Origin: DASWIG01 sp965371445
GTDB lineage: Bacteria; Acidobacteriota; Thermoanaerobaculia; Multivoradales; J023
Assembly: GCA_965371445.1 (NCBI GenBank)
Contig: CBDUYN010000030.1
Span: 5,422-69,421 of the forward strand
DNA: 64,000 bases
Direction: 5' to 3'
Positions 18,501-27,500 of this stretch are shown piece after piece (position 1 is the stretch's first letter; each line of letters begins with the position of its first letter). The notes beneath the pieces were generated by a model. That model made no database searches and had not been told where the DNA came from. It saw nothing but the letters and a program-made list of their open reading frames with translations. A program made the position numbers and the translations under genes.

Positions 18501-21500
18501 CGAGAGGGACGTAGGCGCCGCCCGCCTTCAGGATGCCGAGCAGGCCCACCATCCTGGCGAGCGTCGGCTCGGACGAGATGGCCACCGGCACCTCCGGGGC
18601 GACACCCAGCGCCCGCAGCCGCGCGGCGAGAGCCGTCGACCGGCGGTCGATCTCGCCGTAGCTCAGGGTCCCTTCCGGGGACACCACCGCCACCGCGTCG
18701 CCGCGTTGCCGGGCCTGCCGGGCGAAGAGCTCGTGGATCAGCAGCTCCGGCGGCCGCTCCTCCGGCCGGTTCCAGGCGAAGAGAAGCTGATGACGCTCGG
18801 CCGGCAAGAGCAGCGGGAGAGACGCGACGGAGCGCTCGGGATCGTCCACGGCGGCCGAGAGCAGGACCTCGAAATGCCGCACCAGCCGCCGGACCGTGGT
18901 GTCGTCGAAGAGGTCGCGGCTGTACTCCAAGGTCCCCGCGAGGCCCTCCCCTTTGCGCAGCAGGAGGGTCAGGTCGAATTTCGACGTCGTAGTGGGCGTC
19001 TCCAGGAAGCTCACCTCGAGCTCCGGGAAGTCCGGCTCCGGCAGCGGGGTCTCCTGGAAGCCGAAGACCACCTGGAAAAGGGGATGGTGGGCGCCGTCGC
19101 GTTCCTTCACGAGCTCGCCGACCAGCTTCTCGAAGGGCAGCTCTTGGTGCTCGTAGGCCTCGAGGGTGACCTCGCGTACCCGCCGCAGGAGCTCGGCGAA
19201 ACTCGGGTCGTCCGCGAGATCGAGCCGCAGCGCCAGCATGTTGACGAAAAATCCCAGGAGCCTTTCGACCTCGACCTGGTTGCGGTTGGCGACCGGGCTG
19301 CCCACGACCAGCTCCGTCTTGCCGCTTTGGCGCCCCAGCAAGGCGCCAAAGGCCGCCAGCAGGGTCATGAAGAGGGTTGCCTGGTGCCGGTGGCTCAGCG
19401 TGGCGAGCGCCTCGCCGAGCTGCCGTGGGATCTGTACCGCGAGGCTCTTGCCGCGCCACGTCGGGACCGCCGGCCGTGGCCGGTCGGCGGGCGGCTGCCA
19501 TCGGGGCGGCGCGCCGTCGAGCCGCCGGCGCCAGGCGGCGAGCTCGCGCTCCAGGACGGCGCCGGTCAGCAGGCGCCGCTGCCAGGCGGCGAAGTCGGCG
19601 TATTGCACCGGCAGGGCCGGGAGCTCGGGACGCTCGTACCCCAGGGCGGCGCGGTAGAAGGCGACGGTCTCGTGGGCCAGGAGATCGACCGACCAGCCGT
19701 CGGAGACGATGTGGTGCTGCAGGATCAAGAGGACGTGCCGGCGCGCCGCCTGGCGTATCAGGACGAATCGCACCAGCGGGCCGCGCTCGAGATCGAAGGG
19801 CCGCGCGACCACCTCGTGCAAGAGCCGGCGGGTGAGCTCCTGCCGCTTGCCGTCGAGCCGCGTCAGATCCACCGTGGTGAGGACGGTTCCCAGAGGCCGT
19901 GGATGGATCCGCTGGACAGGCTTGCCGCCGACTTCCGAAAAGGTCGTCCGCAGCACCTCGTGACGCCGGATCACCTCGTGGAACGAGCGCCGCAGGGCGC
20001 CCTCGCGGAGCTGTCCTCGGAGCTCAAACGTCCCCGGGAGGTGGTAGGCCGAATTGCCGGGCTGCCGTCGGTCGAAGAGCCACAGGCGCTCCTGGGCGAA
20101 GGAGAGGGGAGGCGGCGCGGTGCGCTCGATCGGTGCGAGCGGCAGCGTCGCGGCCGGCGGCCGGCGGCCCTGCGTCACGGCGCGCGCCAGGCCGTCGACG
20201 GTGGGATCGGTGAAGAAGCGGTGGAGGGAAAGCTCCACGGCGTAAAGCTTGTGGATTCGCGAGACGACCTGGGTGGCGAGCAGCGAATGGCCGCCCAGCT
20301 CGAAGAAGTCGTCGAAGACACCGACCCTCTCGACCCCCAGAAGCTCTCCCCACAACTTGGCCAGCGACTCCTCCAGACGGTCCCGGGGGGCGACGAACCG
20401 GCCTGGCGCGCTACACGGCGCCGTCTCGGGAGCCGGCAGGCGGCGGCGGTCGACCTTGCCGTTGGGGTTGAGTGGCAACGCGTCCAGGGTGATCAAGAGC
20501 GCGGGGACCATGTGCTCGGGCAGCGTCTCCTTCAGCCAGGCGCGGAGCTCCGAAGCCGGGGGAGCGGGCTTGCGGGCGGCGACGAAGTAGGCTAGGAGAC
20601 GCTCGCCTCCGCTCGCCTCCTGGCGCGCCACGACGACGCTCGCGCGCACCCCCGGATGGCGGTCGAGCTCGCTCTCGACCTCGCCTGGCTCGATGCGAAA
20701 GCCGCGCACCTTGACCTGGTGGTCGATGCGCCCCAAAAACTCCAGGGTGCCGTCGGCCAGATGGCGCACCAAGTCTCCCGAACGGTAGAGCCGTGCCCCC
20801 GGCGCCGCGCGGCGACCGGCCAGGGGATGGGGGACGAAGCGCTCGGCGCTCAAGGCGGGCCGGCGGTGATAACCCCGCGCCAGACCCTGCCCGCCGACGT
20901 AGAGCTCCCCCGCCACCCCGGCCGGGACCGGCTCCAGCCGGCGGTCGAGCAGCAGGACCTGGGTGGCGTGGATCGGCCGGCCGACGGGGATCGAAGCGCC
21001 GCGCGGCGGCGGTGCCGTCACCGGGTGACAGCAGGCGAAGGTCGTCGTCTCGGTCGGGCCGTAGCCGTTGACCATCCGGCAGCCCGGGAGCTCCTCGAGC
21101 ACCCGCCGCACATGGGCCGGCGAGAGCACGTCGCCGCCGGCCAGGAGCCGACGTAGCGGACGCAGGGCGTCAAGCTCCTCGTCGACCATCTGCCGGAAGA
21201 GACCGGCGGTCAGCCAGAGCGTGGTGACACCCTCGTCGGCGAGGATGCGGCCAATCTCGCGCAGCGACGCCCGGGCCGGCGGCAGGACGAGCCGGCCGCC
21301 GTGGAGCAGGGGAGCCCAGATCTCGAAGGTCGAAGCGTCGAAGGCGAGGGGCGCGAGCTGCAGGAAGACCTCGTCCGCTCCAAAGTCGGCGTAGTGGGCC
21401 TCGGCCACCAGGCGCCGCACGTTGCGATGGGTCACCGCCACGCCTTTGGGCCGGCCCGTCGATCCCGAGGTGTACATCAGGTAGGCCAGCTGCTCACCGT

Positions 21501-24495
21501 GCCCGGCGGCGGCGCGGCCGGGGGTCGGGGCCGCGGCGACGCCCGCCGGATGCGCCGCGGGGTCGCCGCTCGCTTCGAGGTCCGCGAGAGAGACGACCTG
21601 GAGCGTTTCGCCGGCCAGCTGCGAGGTGGCCTCCGGGTCGCCGGTCAGCAGGATCCGGGCGCCGCTGTCGTCCAGGATGAAGCGCTGGCGTGCCGGAGGA
21701 TAGGAGAGGTCGAGGGGGACGTAGGCGCCGCCGGCCTTCAGGATGCCGAGCAGGCCGACCATTCCCGCAAGCGTCTTCTCGGCCGAGATGGCCACTGCGA
21801 CGTCCGTCCCCACACCCAGCGACTGAAGCCGCGCAGCGAGGTAGGTCGAGCGGCGTTCGAGCTGGCAGTAGCTCAAGGCTCCTTCCGGCGACACCACCGC
21901 GACGGCGTCGCCACGTCGCCGGGCCTGCCGGGCGAAAAGCTCGTGGATCAGGAGCTCCGGCGGCCAGCCCTCTTGCGGTGTCCTCGCGGCGGCTATGGCC
22001 GGCGAGCTCCACTCTCCGAGCGCCTGGTGGCGCTCGGCTGCCGAGAGCAGAGGCAACTGCGACCCACGCCGTTTTGGGTCCGCCGCGATTTCCACGAGCA
22101 GGCACTCCAGGTACCCCAGGAGACGCCGTGCCGTGGTGGCGTCGAACAGCTCGGCGCTGTAGGCCAACCGCATGCAGGTGGCGCGCTCGCCCGGCTCGAC
22201 GGTCAGGGTGAGGTCGAACTTCGTGATCCCAGGGTCGAAGTGGACGACCTCGGGGGTGAGCTCCGACAGCGTCGCGAAAGAGGGCGGCTGCTGGTAGGCG
22301 AACATCACCTGGAAGAGCGGATGGTGCCCCGGACCGCGCGTCGGCGCGAGCTCGTCGACCAGTTGCTCGAAGGGCAGGTCGGCATGGGCGAAACCCTCGA
22401 CGGCCACCGTTCGAACCGACGCCAGGAGCTCGACGAAGGTCGCCTCGGCTGTCGGTCGGGGCCGCCACACCAGGGTGTTGATCAACGGTCCAACCAGGTG
22501 CTCCACCTCGGCCCACCGGCGGTTGGCGATCGGTGAGCCGATCAGGATGTCGTCCTCGCCGGCGTAGCGCTGGAGCAGGAGGTGAAAAGCCGCCAGGTAC
22601 GTCATGAAGGGGGTCGCTTTCCGACGCCGGCCAAGCGCCTCCAGGCGGCGTGCCGTGGCGACGGCGACTTCTGAGGTCAGGACGCCGCCGCGGTGCGTCG
22701 GCAGGGGTGGACGCGGCCGGTCCGCAGGCAGCTGCAGCAACTGCGGCGCGTCGCCCAGCTGGCGCAACCAGTAATCCAGCTGCCGGGAAAGGTGGTCGCG
22801 GTGGAGCCATCGCCGCTGCCAGACGGCAAAGTCGCCGTATTGCGTCGCCGGCGGCAGCGAAGGCGCCGGGTTGCCGGTCAAGGCGCCGTGGTAGCAGGTC
22901 ACCATCTCCCGCACCAGGATTTCCAGGGACCAGCCGTCGGCCACCAGGTGCTGCAGGGTGACGAGAAGAAAGTGCTCCCTCGCACCCAAGCGCAGGAGGA
23001 AGAACCGTACGAGCGGCCCGCGCGCCAGATCGAAAGGCTGCTGCGCGTCGGTTCGCGCCCAGCGCTCGGTCTCGGCCTCGCGTCGCGGGGCGCTCAGGGC
23101 GCTCAGGTCGACGAGCGGCAGCAGGAAGGCCGTGGAAAAGGGCTGCACCTCCTGGATCGGCCCTTCGTCGGTGAGCCGCACGGTGCTGCGCAGGACGTCA
23201 TGGCGGCGCAGGAGCGTTCCCAGGCTGGCGGCGAGCGCCGGGCGCGACAGGTGCCCGGACAACCGCAGCGCCAGCGGAATGTTGTAGGCCGAACGGCCTA
23301 GTTCCCCCCAGGCCAGGAACCACAGGCGCTCCTGGGTGAGCGACAGCGGGGCCCGGTCTCGTCGACCGGCTGGTCGCCGGGTGAGGGGCGGAATGGATCC
23401 TGGCGCCTCGGAACGCCTGCGCACCAGCTCGAGCAGCTGGGGCTTGGCCTGTGCGAGGCGGGCGCGCAGCTCTGGCGTGATCACGCCGCGCGGGGCGCCG
23501 AAGCGCAGCTGCTCCCCCTCCAGGGTGACGCGGGCTCCCTTGGCCGTCAATTCCTGCAAGAGGGCCGCGGCGTCGCTCTCCTGCGGCGAGCTCTCCGCAG
23601 CGACGCGGCACGGCGCGGCGGCCACCCGGCGGCCGGGAAAGCGGCGCGCCGCGCCATGCGGCTTGTTGGCGCAGACGCCAAAGCCGGTGACACAGGCGAA
23701 GAAGCGGCCGCTCCGGTGCCGCTCCTCGAGATCGTTCAGGAACGCGGCGCCCCGCTCTCCGTCGAGGAGCCCTCGGTCACAAGCCGCTTGCGTGAAGCGT
23801 CGGATCTGCCAGACCTCGTCGGCCAGCTCGAGGTCGTGCATGGTCAGGGTGTCGGGGATGGCGACGACGTCGCTCAACCCCTGCGCCTTGAAGATGGCCG
23901 GCAGGGTGCGCCCGATCCAACCGGCGCGCAGGCTGTCGCAGCGCAGGTTGAGCACCGTGCGGCACGCTTGGCGGTCCGCCGCGTCCACGACCAGGGTCTC
24001 CCAGTCTGGCTCACAGGTCACGATGCGACCGCCGGGCCGCGTCACGCGGGTCATTTCGGTAATCACCTTTTCGGTCTCCGCGATATGCTGGAGCACCTGG
24101 TCGGTGCGGCAGGCGTCGAAGGTCGAGTCCTCGAACGGCAGCTCCCGCGCGTCGGCGACGTGGAACTCAACCGGGGCATCGGTGCCTGCGGAGCGCCTCC
24201 GGGCCTCCCGCACCAGACCGTCCGTGTGATCGGTGCCCACGACCCACCCTTCGGGGCCGACGATTTCGGCCAGGAGACGTACGTCGTCCCCCGTGCCGCA
24301 TCCGACGTCAAGGATGGATTGCCCCTTTTGGGCCTGCAAGTAAGAAAGAGCGCGTTCTTTGTAAGCCGCCGCCCAATCCATCCTGCGCCAACGATCGAGG
24401 TAGTCGGCCATGAAGGTCGCGGTCAGGGGGCCGTCGATCAGGTCATCGTTCTTCACGATGTCTCTTTCCGCTCGGGATGGCTCGTCGGGTCGCAT
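15592..24495 (-). CDS. NRPS-3: MT-dock-C-A-T-C-A-T-C
   Basis: About 2967 residues. Order: class I SAM methyltransferase (residues 1-275, ILDVGCGTGDD), TubC-type docking segment (about 305-360), C (about 380-810; QHLVADG, the catalytic second His kept), A (YTSGSTGRPKG near 1010), T (LGGHSLL near 1400), C (HHIVSDG near 1595), A (near 2070), T (near 2461), and a terminal C (about 2523-2967; HHIVADG near 2656). No thioesterase or reductase domain follows. Both A domains read D-A-F-W-L-G-G-T-F at the eight variable pocket positions plus Asp235, matching the known valine code DAFWIGGTFK except I to L. ATG 24495 lies five bases past the NRPS-2 stop; a GTG a few codons later (VKNDDLID) is an alternative. 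The frame stays open upstream, but that part is antisense to protein logic. Confidence 0.9.
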   Translation of the reverse strand: MRPDEPSRAERDIVKNDDLIDGPLTATFMADYLDRWRRMDWAAAYKERALSYLQAQKGQSILDVGCGTGDDVRLLAEIVGPEGWVVGTDHTDGLVREARRRSAGTDAPVEFHVADARELPFEDSTFDACRTDQVLQHIAETEKVITEMTRVTRPGGRIVTCEPDWETLVVDAADRQACRTVLNLRCDSLRAGWIGRTLPAIFKAQGLSDVVAIPDTLTMHDLELADEVWQIRRFTQAACDRGLLDGERGAAFLNDLEERHRSGRFFACVTGFGVCANKPHGAARRFPGRRVAAAPCRVAAESSPQESDAAALLQELTAKGARVTLEGEQLRFGAPRGVITPELRARLAQAKPQLLELVRRRSEAPGSIPPLTRRPAGRRDRAPLSLTQERLWFLAWGELGRSAYNIPLALRLSGHLSRPALAASLGTLLRRHDVLRSTVRLTDEGPIQEVQPFSTAFLLPLVDLSALSAPRREAETERWARTDAQQPFDLARGPLVRFFLLRLGAREHFLLVTLQHLVADGWSLEILVREMVTCYHGALTGNPAPSLPPATQYGDFAVWQRRWLHRDHLSRQLDYWLRQLGDAPQLLQLPADRPRPPLPTHRGGVLTSEVAVATARRLEALGRRRKATPFMTYLAAFHLLLQRYAGEDDILIGSPIANRRWAEVEHLVGPLINTLVWRPRPTAEATFVELLASVRTVAVEGFAHADLPFEQLVDELAPTRGPGHHPLFQVMFAYQQPPSFATLSELTPEVVHFDPGITKFDLTLTVEPGERATCMRLAYSAELFDATTARRLLGYLECLLVEIAADPKRRGSQLPLLSAAERHQALGEWSSPAIAAARTPQEGWPPELLIHELFARQARRRGDAVAVVSPEGALSYCQLERRSTYLAARLQSLGVGTDVAVAISAEKTLAGMVGLLGILKAGGAYVPLDLSYPPARQRFILDDSGARILLTGDPEATSQLAGETLQVVSLADLEASGDPAAHPAGVAAAPTPGRAAAGHGEQLAYLMYTSGSTGRPKGVAVTHRNVRRLVAEAHYADFGADEVFLQLAPLAFDASTFEIWAPLLHGGRLVLPPARASLREIGRILADEGVTTLWLTAGLFRQMVDEELDALRPLRRLLAGGDVLSPAHVRRVLEELPGCRMVNGYGPTETTTFACCHPVTAPPPRGASIPVGRPIHATQVLLLDRRLEPVPAGVAGELYVGGQGLARGYHRRPALSAERFVPHPLAGRRAAPGARLYRSGDLVRHLADGTLEFLGRIDHQVKVRGFRIEPGEVESELDRHPGVRASVVVARQEASGGERLLAYFVAARKPAPPASELRAWLKETLPEHMVPALLITLDALPLNPNGKVDRRRLPAPETAPCSAPGRFVAPRDRLEESLAKLWGELLGVERVGVFDDFFELGGHSLLATQVVSRIHKLYAVELSLHRFFTDPTVDGLARAVTQGRRPPAATLPLAPIERTAPPPLSFAQERLWLFDRRQPGNSAYHLPGTFELRGQLREGALRRSFHEVIRRHEVLRTTFSEVGGKPVQRIHPRPLGTVLTTVDLTRLDGKRQELTRRLLHEVVARPFDLERGPLVRFVLIRQAARRHVLLILQHHIVSDGWSVDLLAHETVAFYRAALGYERPELPALPVQYADFAAWQRRLLTGAVLERELAAWRRRLDGAPPRWQPPADRPRPAVPTWRGKSLAVQIPRQLGEALATLSHRHQATLFMTLLAAFGALLGRQSGKTELVVGSPVANRNQVEVERLLGFFVNMLALRLDLADDPSFAELLRRVREVTLEAYEHQELPFEKLVGELVKERDGAHHPLFQVVFGFQETPLPEPDFPELEVSFLETPTTTSKFDLTLLLRKGEGLAGTLEYSRDLFDDTTVRRLVRHFEVLLSAAVDDPERSVASLPLLLPAERHQLLFAWNRPEERPPELLIHELFARQARQRGDAVAVVSPEGTLSYGEIDRRSTALAARLRALGVAPEVPVAISSEPTLARMVGLLGILKAGGAYVPLDLSNPAARLRFLLDDSGARILLSSTPEAAAELADESLQVVSLDADATGDDEPAAGADGVCAGHGEQLAYLMYTSGSTGRPKGVGVTHCNVRRLLAEADYADFGPDEVFLQLAPLAFDASTFEIWAPLLHGGRLVLPPARASLREIGRILADEGVTTLWLTAGLFRQMVDEELDALRPLRRLLAGGDVLSPAHVRRVLEELPGCRMVNGYGPTETTTFACCHPVTAPPPRGASIPVGRPIHATQVLLLDRRLEPVPAGVAGELYVGGQGLARGYHRRPGLSAERFVPHPLAGRAAAPGARLYRSGDLARHRGDGTLEFLGRIDYQVKVRGFRIEPGEVEAELDRNPGVRTSVVVRRQEASGDQRLLAYFVAADEAPPRARELRDWLRRSLPEYMVPSLFMRLDALPLNANGKVDRRRLPEPRLNPEQEEGFTAPGSPLEEQLAAIWSEALGVDPVGAHDDFFELGGHSLLASQIVSRIAQELDREVPLSAFFEAPSVAGLAAFLETSRSEATPAAAPQPAGGARRRLLPLSFGQERLWLLDRADPGNPLFDIAAAFRLAGKLDVAALRHSFAEIVRRHEALRTVFKEVDGEPRQEVLGHLDTPIPQVDLRRLPPEGQERETERLAAANASHRFDLERGPLLRTVLARQADERYVILVNFHHIVADGWSLDLFVRELSALYRACRAGRPPALAPLSFQYADYAVRQRQWLASRKFEPQLAWWQDRLRDAPLLELPLDRRRPETKSFRGGTVRATLQCVPELKRLAATERATLFMTLVAVFKVLLAQRSGQWDICVGTPVAGRDRETQDLIGYFMNTAVLRTRLSANLPFRELLGRVRDTTLAAYEHQELPFPLLAEILEPDRRGQRTHLFRALLSLPTTASRRTSDPLSGALDLPGVTAREIPQHHGLSKFDVELYCLETGGEITCELLYDLDLFAQETMERFLADFEKLIERLRVDPDVRLDKLQSELAA
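17744..18176. repeat. Identical 433-bp tract, second A domain of NRPS-3
   Basis: Base-for-base identical, as far as I can read, to 20930-21362. The two copies lie in the two valine-type A domains of the same gene. The tract covers the segment from the FDASTFEIW motif to the TETTTFACC region, so it holds every pocket residue except the distal Lys. Sequence just outside either end differs at roughly one base in ten. Gene conversion or subdomain transfer is the likely cause. Confidence 0.9.
20930..21362. repeat. Identical 433-bp tract, first A domain of NRPS-3
   Basis: Partner of the tract at 17744-18176, offset by 3186 bases in the same orientation. The first differences are at 20929 (left) and 21363 (right). 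Confidence 0.9.
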
Positions 24496-24500
24496 CGGCT

Positions 24501-27500
24501 TCAAATTTCTATTTCCTCCCAATCCTCGGCCGGGGTTTCCGGCAGCGAGTCGGCCGCCGCCGCGGCGACGAGCTCGGCGGGTACGCCAAGCGCCTCGACG
24601 GCTTTCGCCATGCCGGCGACGGTCGAATGGTCGTAGACGCTGTGCAGCCCCACCTCCACCCCGAGCTCGGCGTGGACCCGTGTGATCAGCTGCATTCCGA
24701 GCAGGGAATGTCCACCGAGGTCGAAAAAATCGTCGTGGATGCCGACGCTCTCGACTCCCAGGACTTGCGACCAGATTTCGGCCAGCGATTCCTGGAGCGG
24801 TGTCTGCGGTGCGGTGGGGACGGTCGTGGCGGCGTCGCTCGGGTAGCTCTTGACCGAGAGCGACAGGAGGTGACGGGCGATCTTGCCGCTCGGGGTCAGG
24901 GGGAGCGTGTCGACCAGCGAAACGCTGCGCGGCACCATGAACTCCGGCAGGTTCTCGCGCATGAAGTCGCGCAGCTCCAGCGGCGCGACCTCCCGCCGGG
25001 CGATCGCCAGCGCCAGCAGGCTGCTGCGGCCCTGTGCGTCGACCACCGGGACGACGGCGCATTTTGCGACTGAGTCGTGCCGGGCGAGGGTCGCCTCGAC
25101 CTCGTCCAATTCGACGCGAAAGCCGCGGATCTTGACCTGCTGGTCGTGCCGGCCGAGGAACTCCAGCTGACCGTCGGCGAGCTGGCGCACGAGGTCGCCG
25201 GTCTGGTACAGCCGGCCGCCCGGGGAGGTGGAATACGGATCAGGGACGAAGGCCAGGGCGGTCTGTCCGGGCCGCGCCAGGTAGCCGCGGGCCAGACAGA
25301 CGCCGCCGACGTACATCCCGCCCACGACCACCGGAGGCACCAGCCGGAGGCTCCGGTCGAGGCTGTAGACGGCGACGTTCGGCAACGGCCGGCCGACGGG
25401 GGTCCGGGCCGCGTTGGCCGGCAGGTCGGCCGTGTCGTAGGTCATGATGTTGGAAGAACATTCCGTCGAGCCGTAGAGATTCAGCAGCGGTGCCGAGGGA
25501 AACGCCCGCTGCCAGCGCCGGACAAGAGCCGGCGGGATGGCCTCGGCGCTGCTCGCCGCGAGCCGCAGCGGCAGCGCGTCTGCGGGGTTCGCTTCCGCCT
25601 GGGCGAGGACCAGCTCGAGGACGGGCGGCGAAGCCAGCAGGTAGGAGACGCCGTGCTCGAGGAGCTCTCGCCAGAGCCGCGGCGGCGCCTCCACCTGCTC
25701 GCGGCTGAGGATGAAAGTCGCCACCCCTTGAAGCAACGCACCGAAGCATTCCCAGATGGCGCCGATGAGGGCGTAGGACTTGTGCAGCGCCGCCACGTCG
25801 CGCGGCTCGAAGGGGTAGGCCTCCCACATCCAGCCGAGGCGGTTGAGGGCCGCGCCCAGGGTGATCAACGAGCCCTTGGGCGAGCCCGTGGTCGACGACG
25901 TATAAATCACGGCAAAGAGCTGGTCGGGGTCGGCGGCACCGCCCGGATCGGTGGGGTCTTCCTGGGCCAGAGCGTGTCCGTCGGCGTCGAGGCTCACCAC
26001 GTGCCCCCCGAAACCCGCCACCGGCCGCACCCGAGAGTTGACCACCAGGATCGGCGGCCGCGCGTCTTCGATCATGGCGGCGAGCCGTGCCGCCGGGTAG
26101 CTGTCGTCGAGCGGCAGAAAGGCGCTGCCGGCCTTGAGGATTCCCAGCAGGGCGACGATCGTGTCGAAAGACCGGTCCACGCAGACGCCGACGATCGTTT
26201 CGCGGCCGGCGCCGCAGCGTCTGAGATGGCGCGCCAGTTGGTTGGCGCGGCGGTTGAGCTCGGCGTAGCTCATCGGCTCGCCGTGGCAGCAGAGGGCGGT
26301 CGCGTCGGGCGTCTCGGTAGCCTGCCGCTCGAATAACCCGGTCACGGATTGGCCCTCGACAAAACCGCGCGGCACGCCGCGAGAGGCGGCCAGGATCTGT
26401 GACCTCTCCGACTCGGCGAGGAGGCTGAGCAGCGAAATCTGCCGTCGGGGGTCCGCGGTCGCCTCGCCGAGCAGACAGGTCAACCCGGTGAGCATCCTCT
26501 CGACGTTGGCGTCGTCGAACAGATCGGCGAGATAGGCGAGCTGCAGACGGAAACGGCTTCCGTGCTCCTGCGCATAGAGCGCCAAGTCGTACTTGGTGAA
26601 GCCCGTGTCGAGCTCGTGAAAGGCCAGCTCGAGCTGGCTCGAAGGGGCCTCGTCGTAGGGGAAGTTCAACATGTTGAACATCACCTGAAAGAGCGGAGCG
26701 AAAGCGCTTTCCCGAACCGTGTTGACGTCCTCCAGGATGAAGATCAACGGGTAGCGGGCGTGGGTGACGGCGTCGACGACGCTCTGCCGGGTCTGCCGGA
26801 CGAGTTGGCTGAAGGGCAGGGTCTCCGCGACCTGGCACCGCAGCGGCAGCATGTTGAGAAAGAAGCCGACCATGTCCTCCGTACCCTCCTGGCTACGGTT
26901 GGCGAGCGGCGCGCCGACGACGAGGTCGTCCTGGTCGGAATAGCGATAGAGCAGCACGTAGAATGCCGCCAGGAGCACCATGAAAGGCGTCGCCTCGAGC
27001 TGTAAGGCGAGAGCACGCAGGTGGGTGGAGAGCGTCTCGTCCAGAAGCGTCGCATGCGACGCCCCGCGATAGGTGGGATGGGTCGAGCGCGGCCGATCGA
27101 GCGGCAGGTCGAGAACGGGCAGCTCGCCGCCGAGCTTCTTCTGCCAATAGGTGGCCTCGCGCTCCAGGGCTTGGCGGTGGACCGCGTCCCTTTCCCACAG
27201 CGTGAAGTCGCTGAGGTGCAGCTCGAGCGGAGGCAGCGGCTGCTCCTGCCGCTCGAGGAGCGCTTCATAAAGCGTGGCCAGCTCCTCGATCAGGACGCAA
27301 GTCGCCCAGCCGTCGAGGAGGATTTCGTGCGTGGTGAGCAGCAGGGCGTGCTCGTCGCCGCTCAGCCGGAACAGCTCGAGGCGCAGGAGCGGGTCCTGCT
27401 CCAGGTCGAAGGGCACCGCGGCCACCTCCCGCGCCTGGCGGCGGAGCTCGGCCTGAGCCTGCGCCGCGGCGAGATGGCTGAGGTCTGTCACCGAGCGTGG

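Noticed and set aside
14188..20595. Long rightward open frames opposite the NRPS genes
   Set aside because: They are mirror frames of G+C-rich coding sequence with no family motifs.
24496..25062. N-terminal extension of NRPS-3 by 189 codons
   Set aside because: The extension overlaps the end of NRPS-2 in another frame, is Arg/Pro/Gly-rich and has no domain; the ATG at 24495 follows the NRPS-2 stop.
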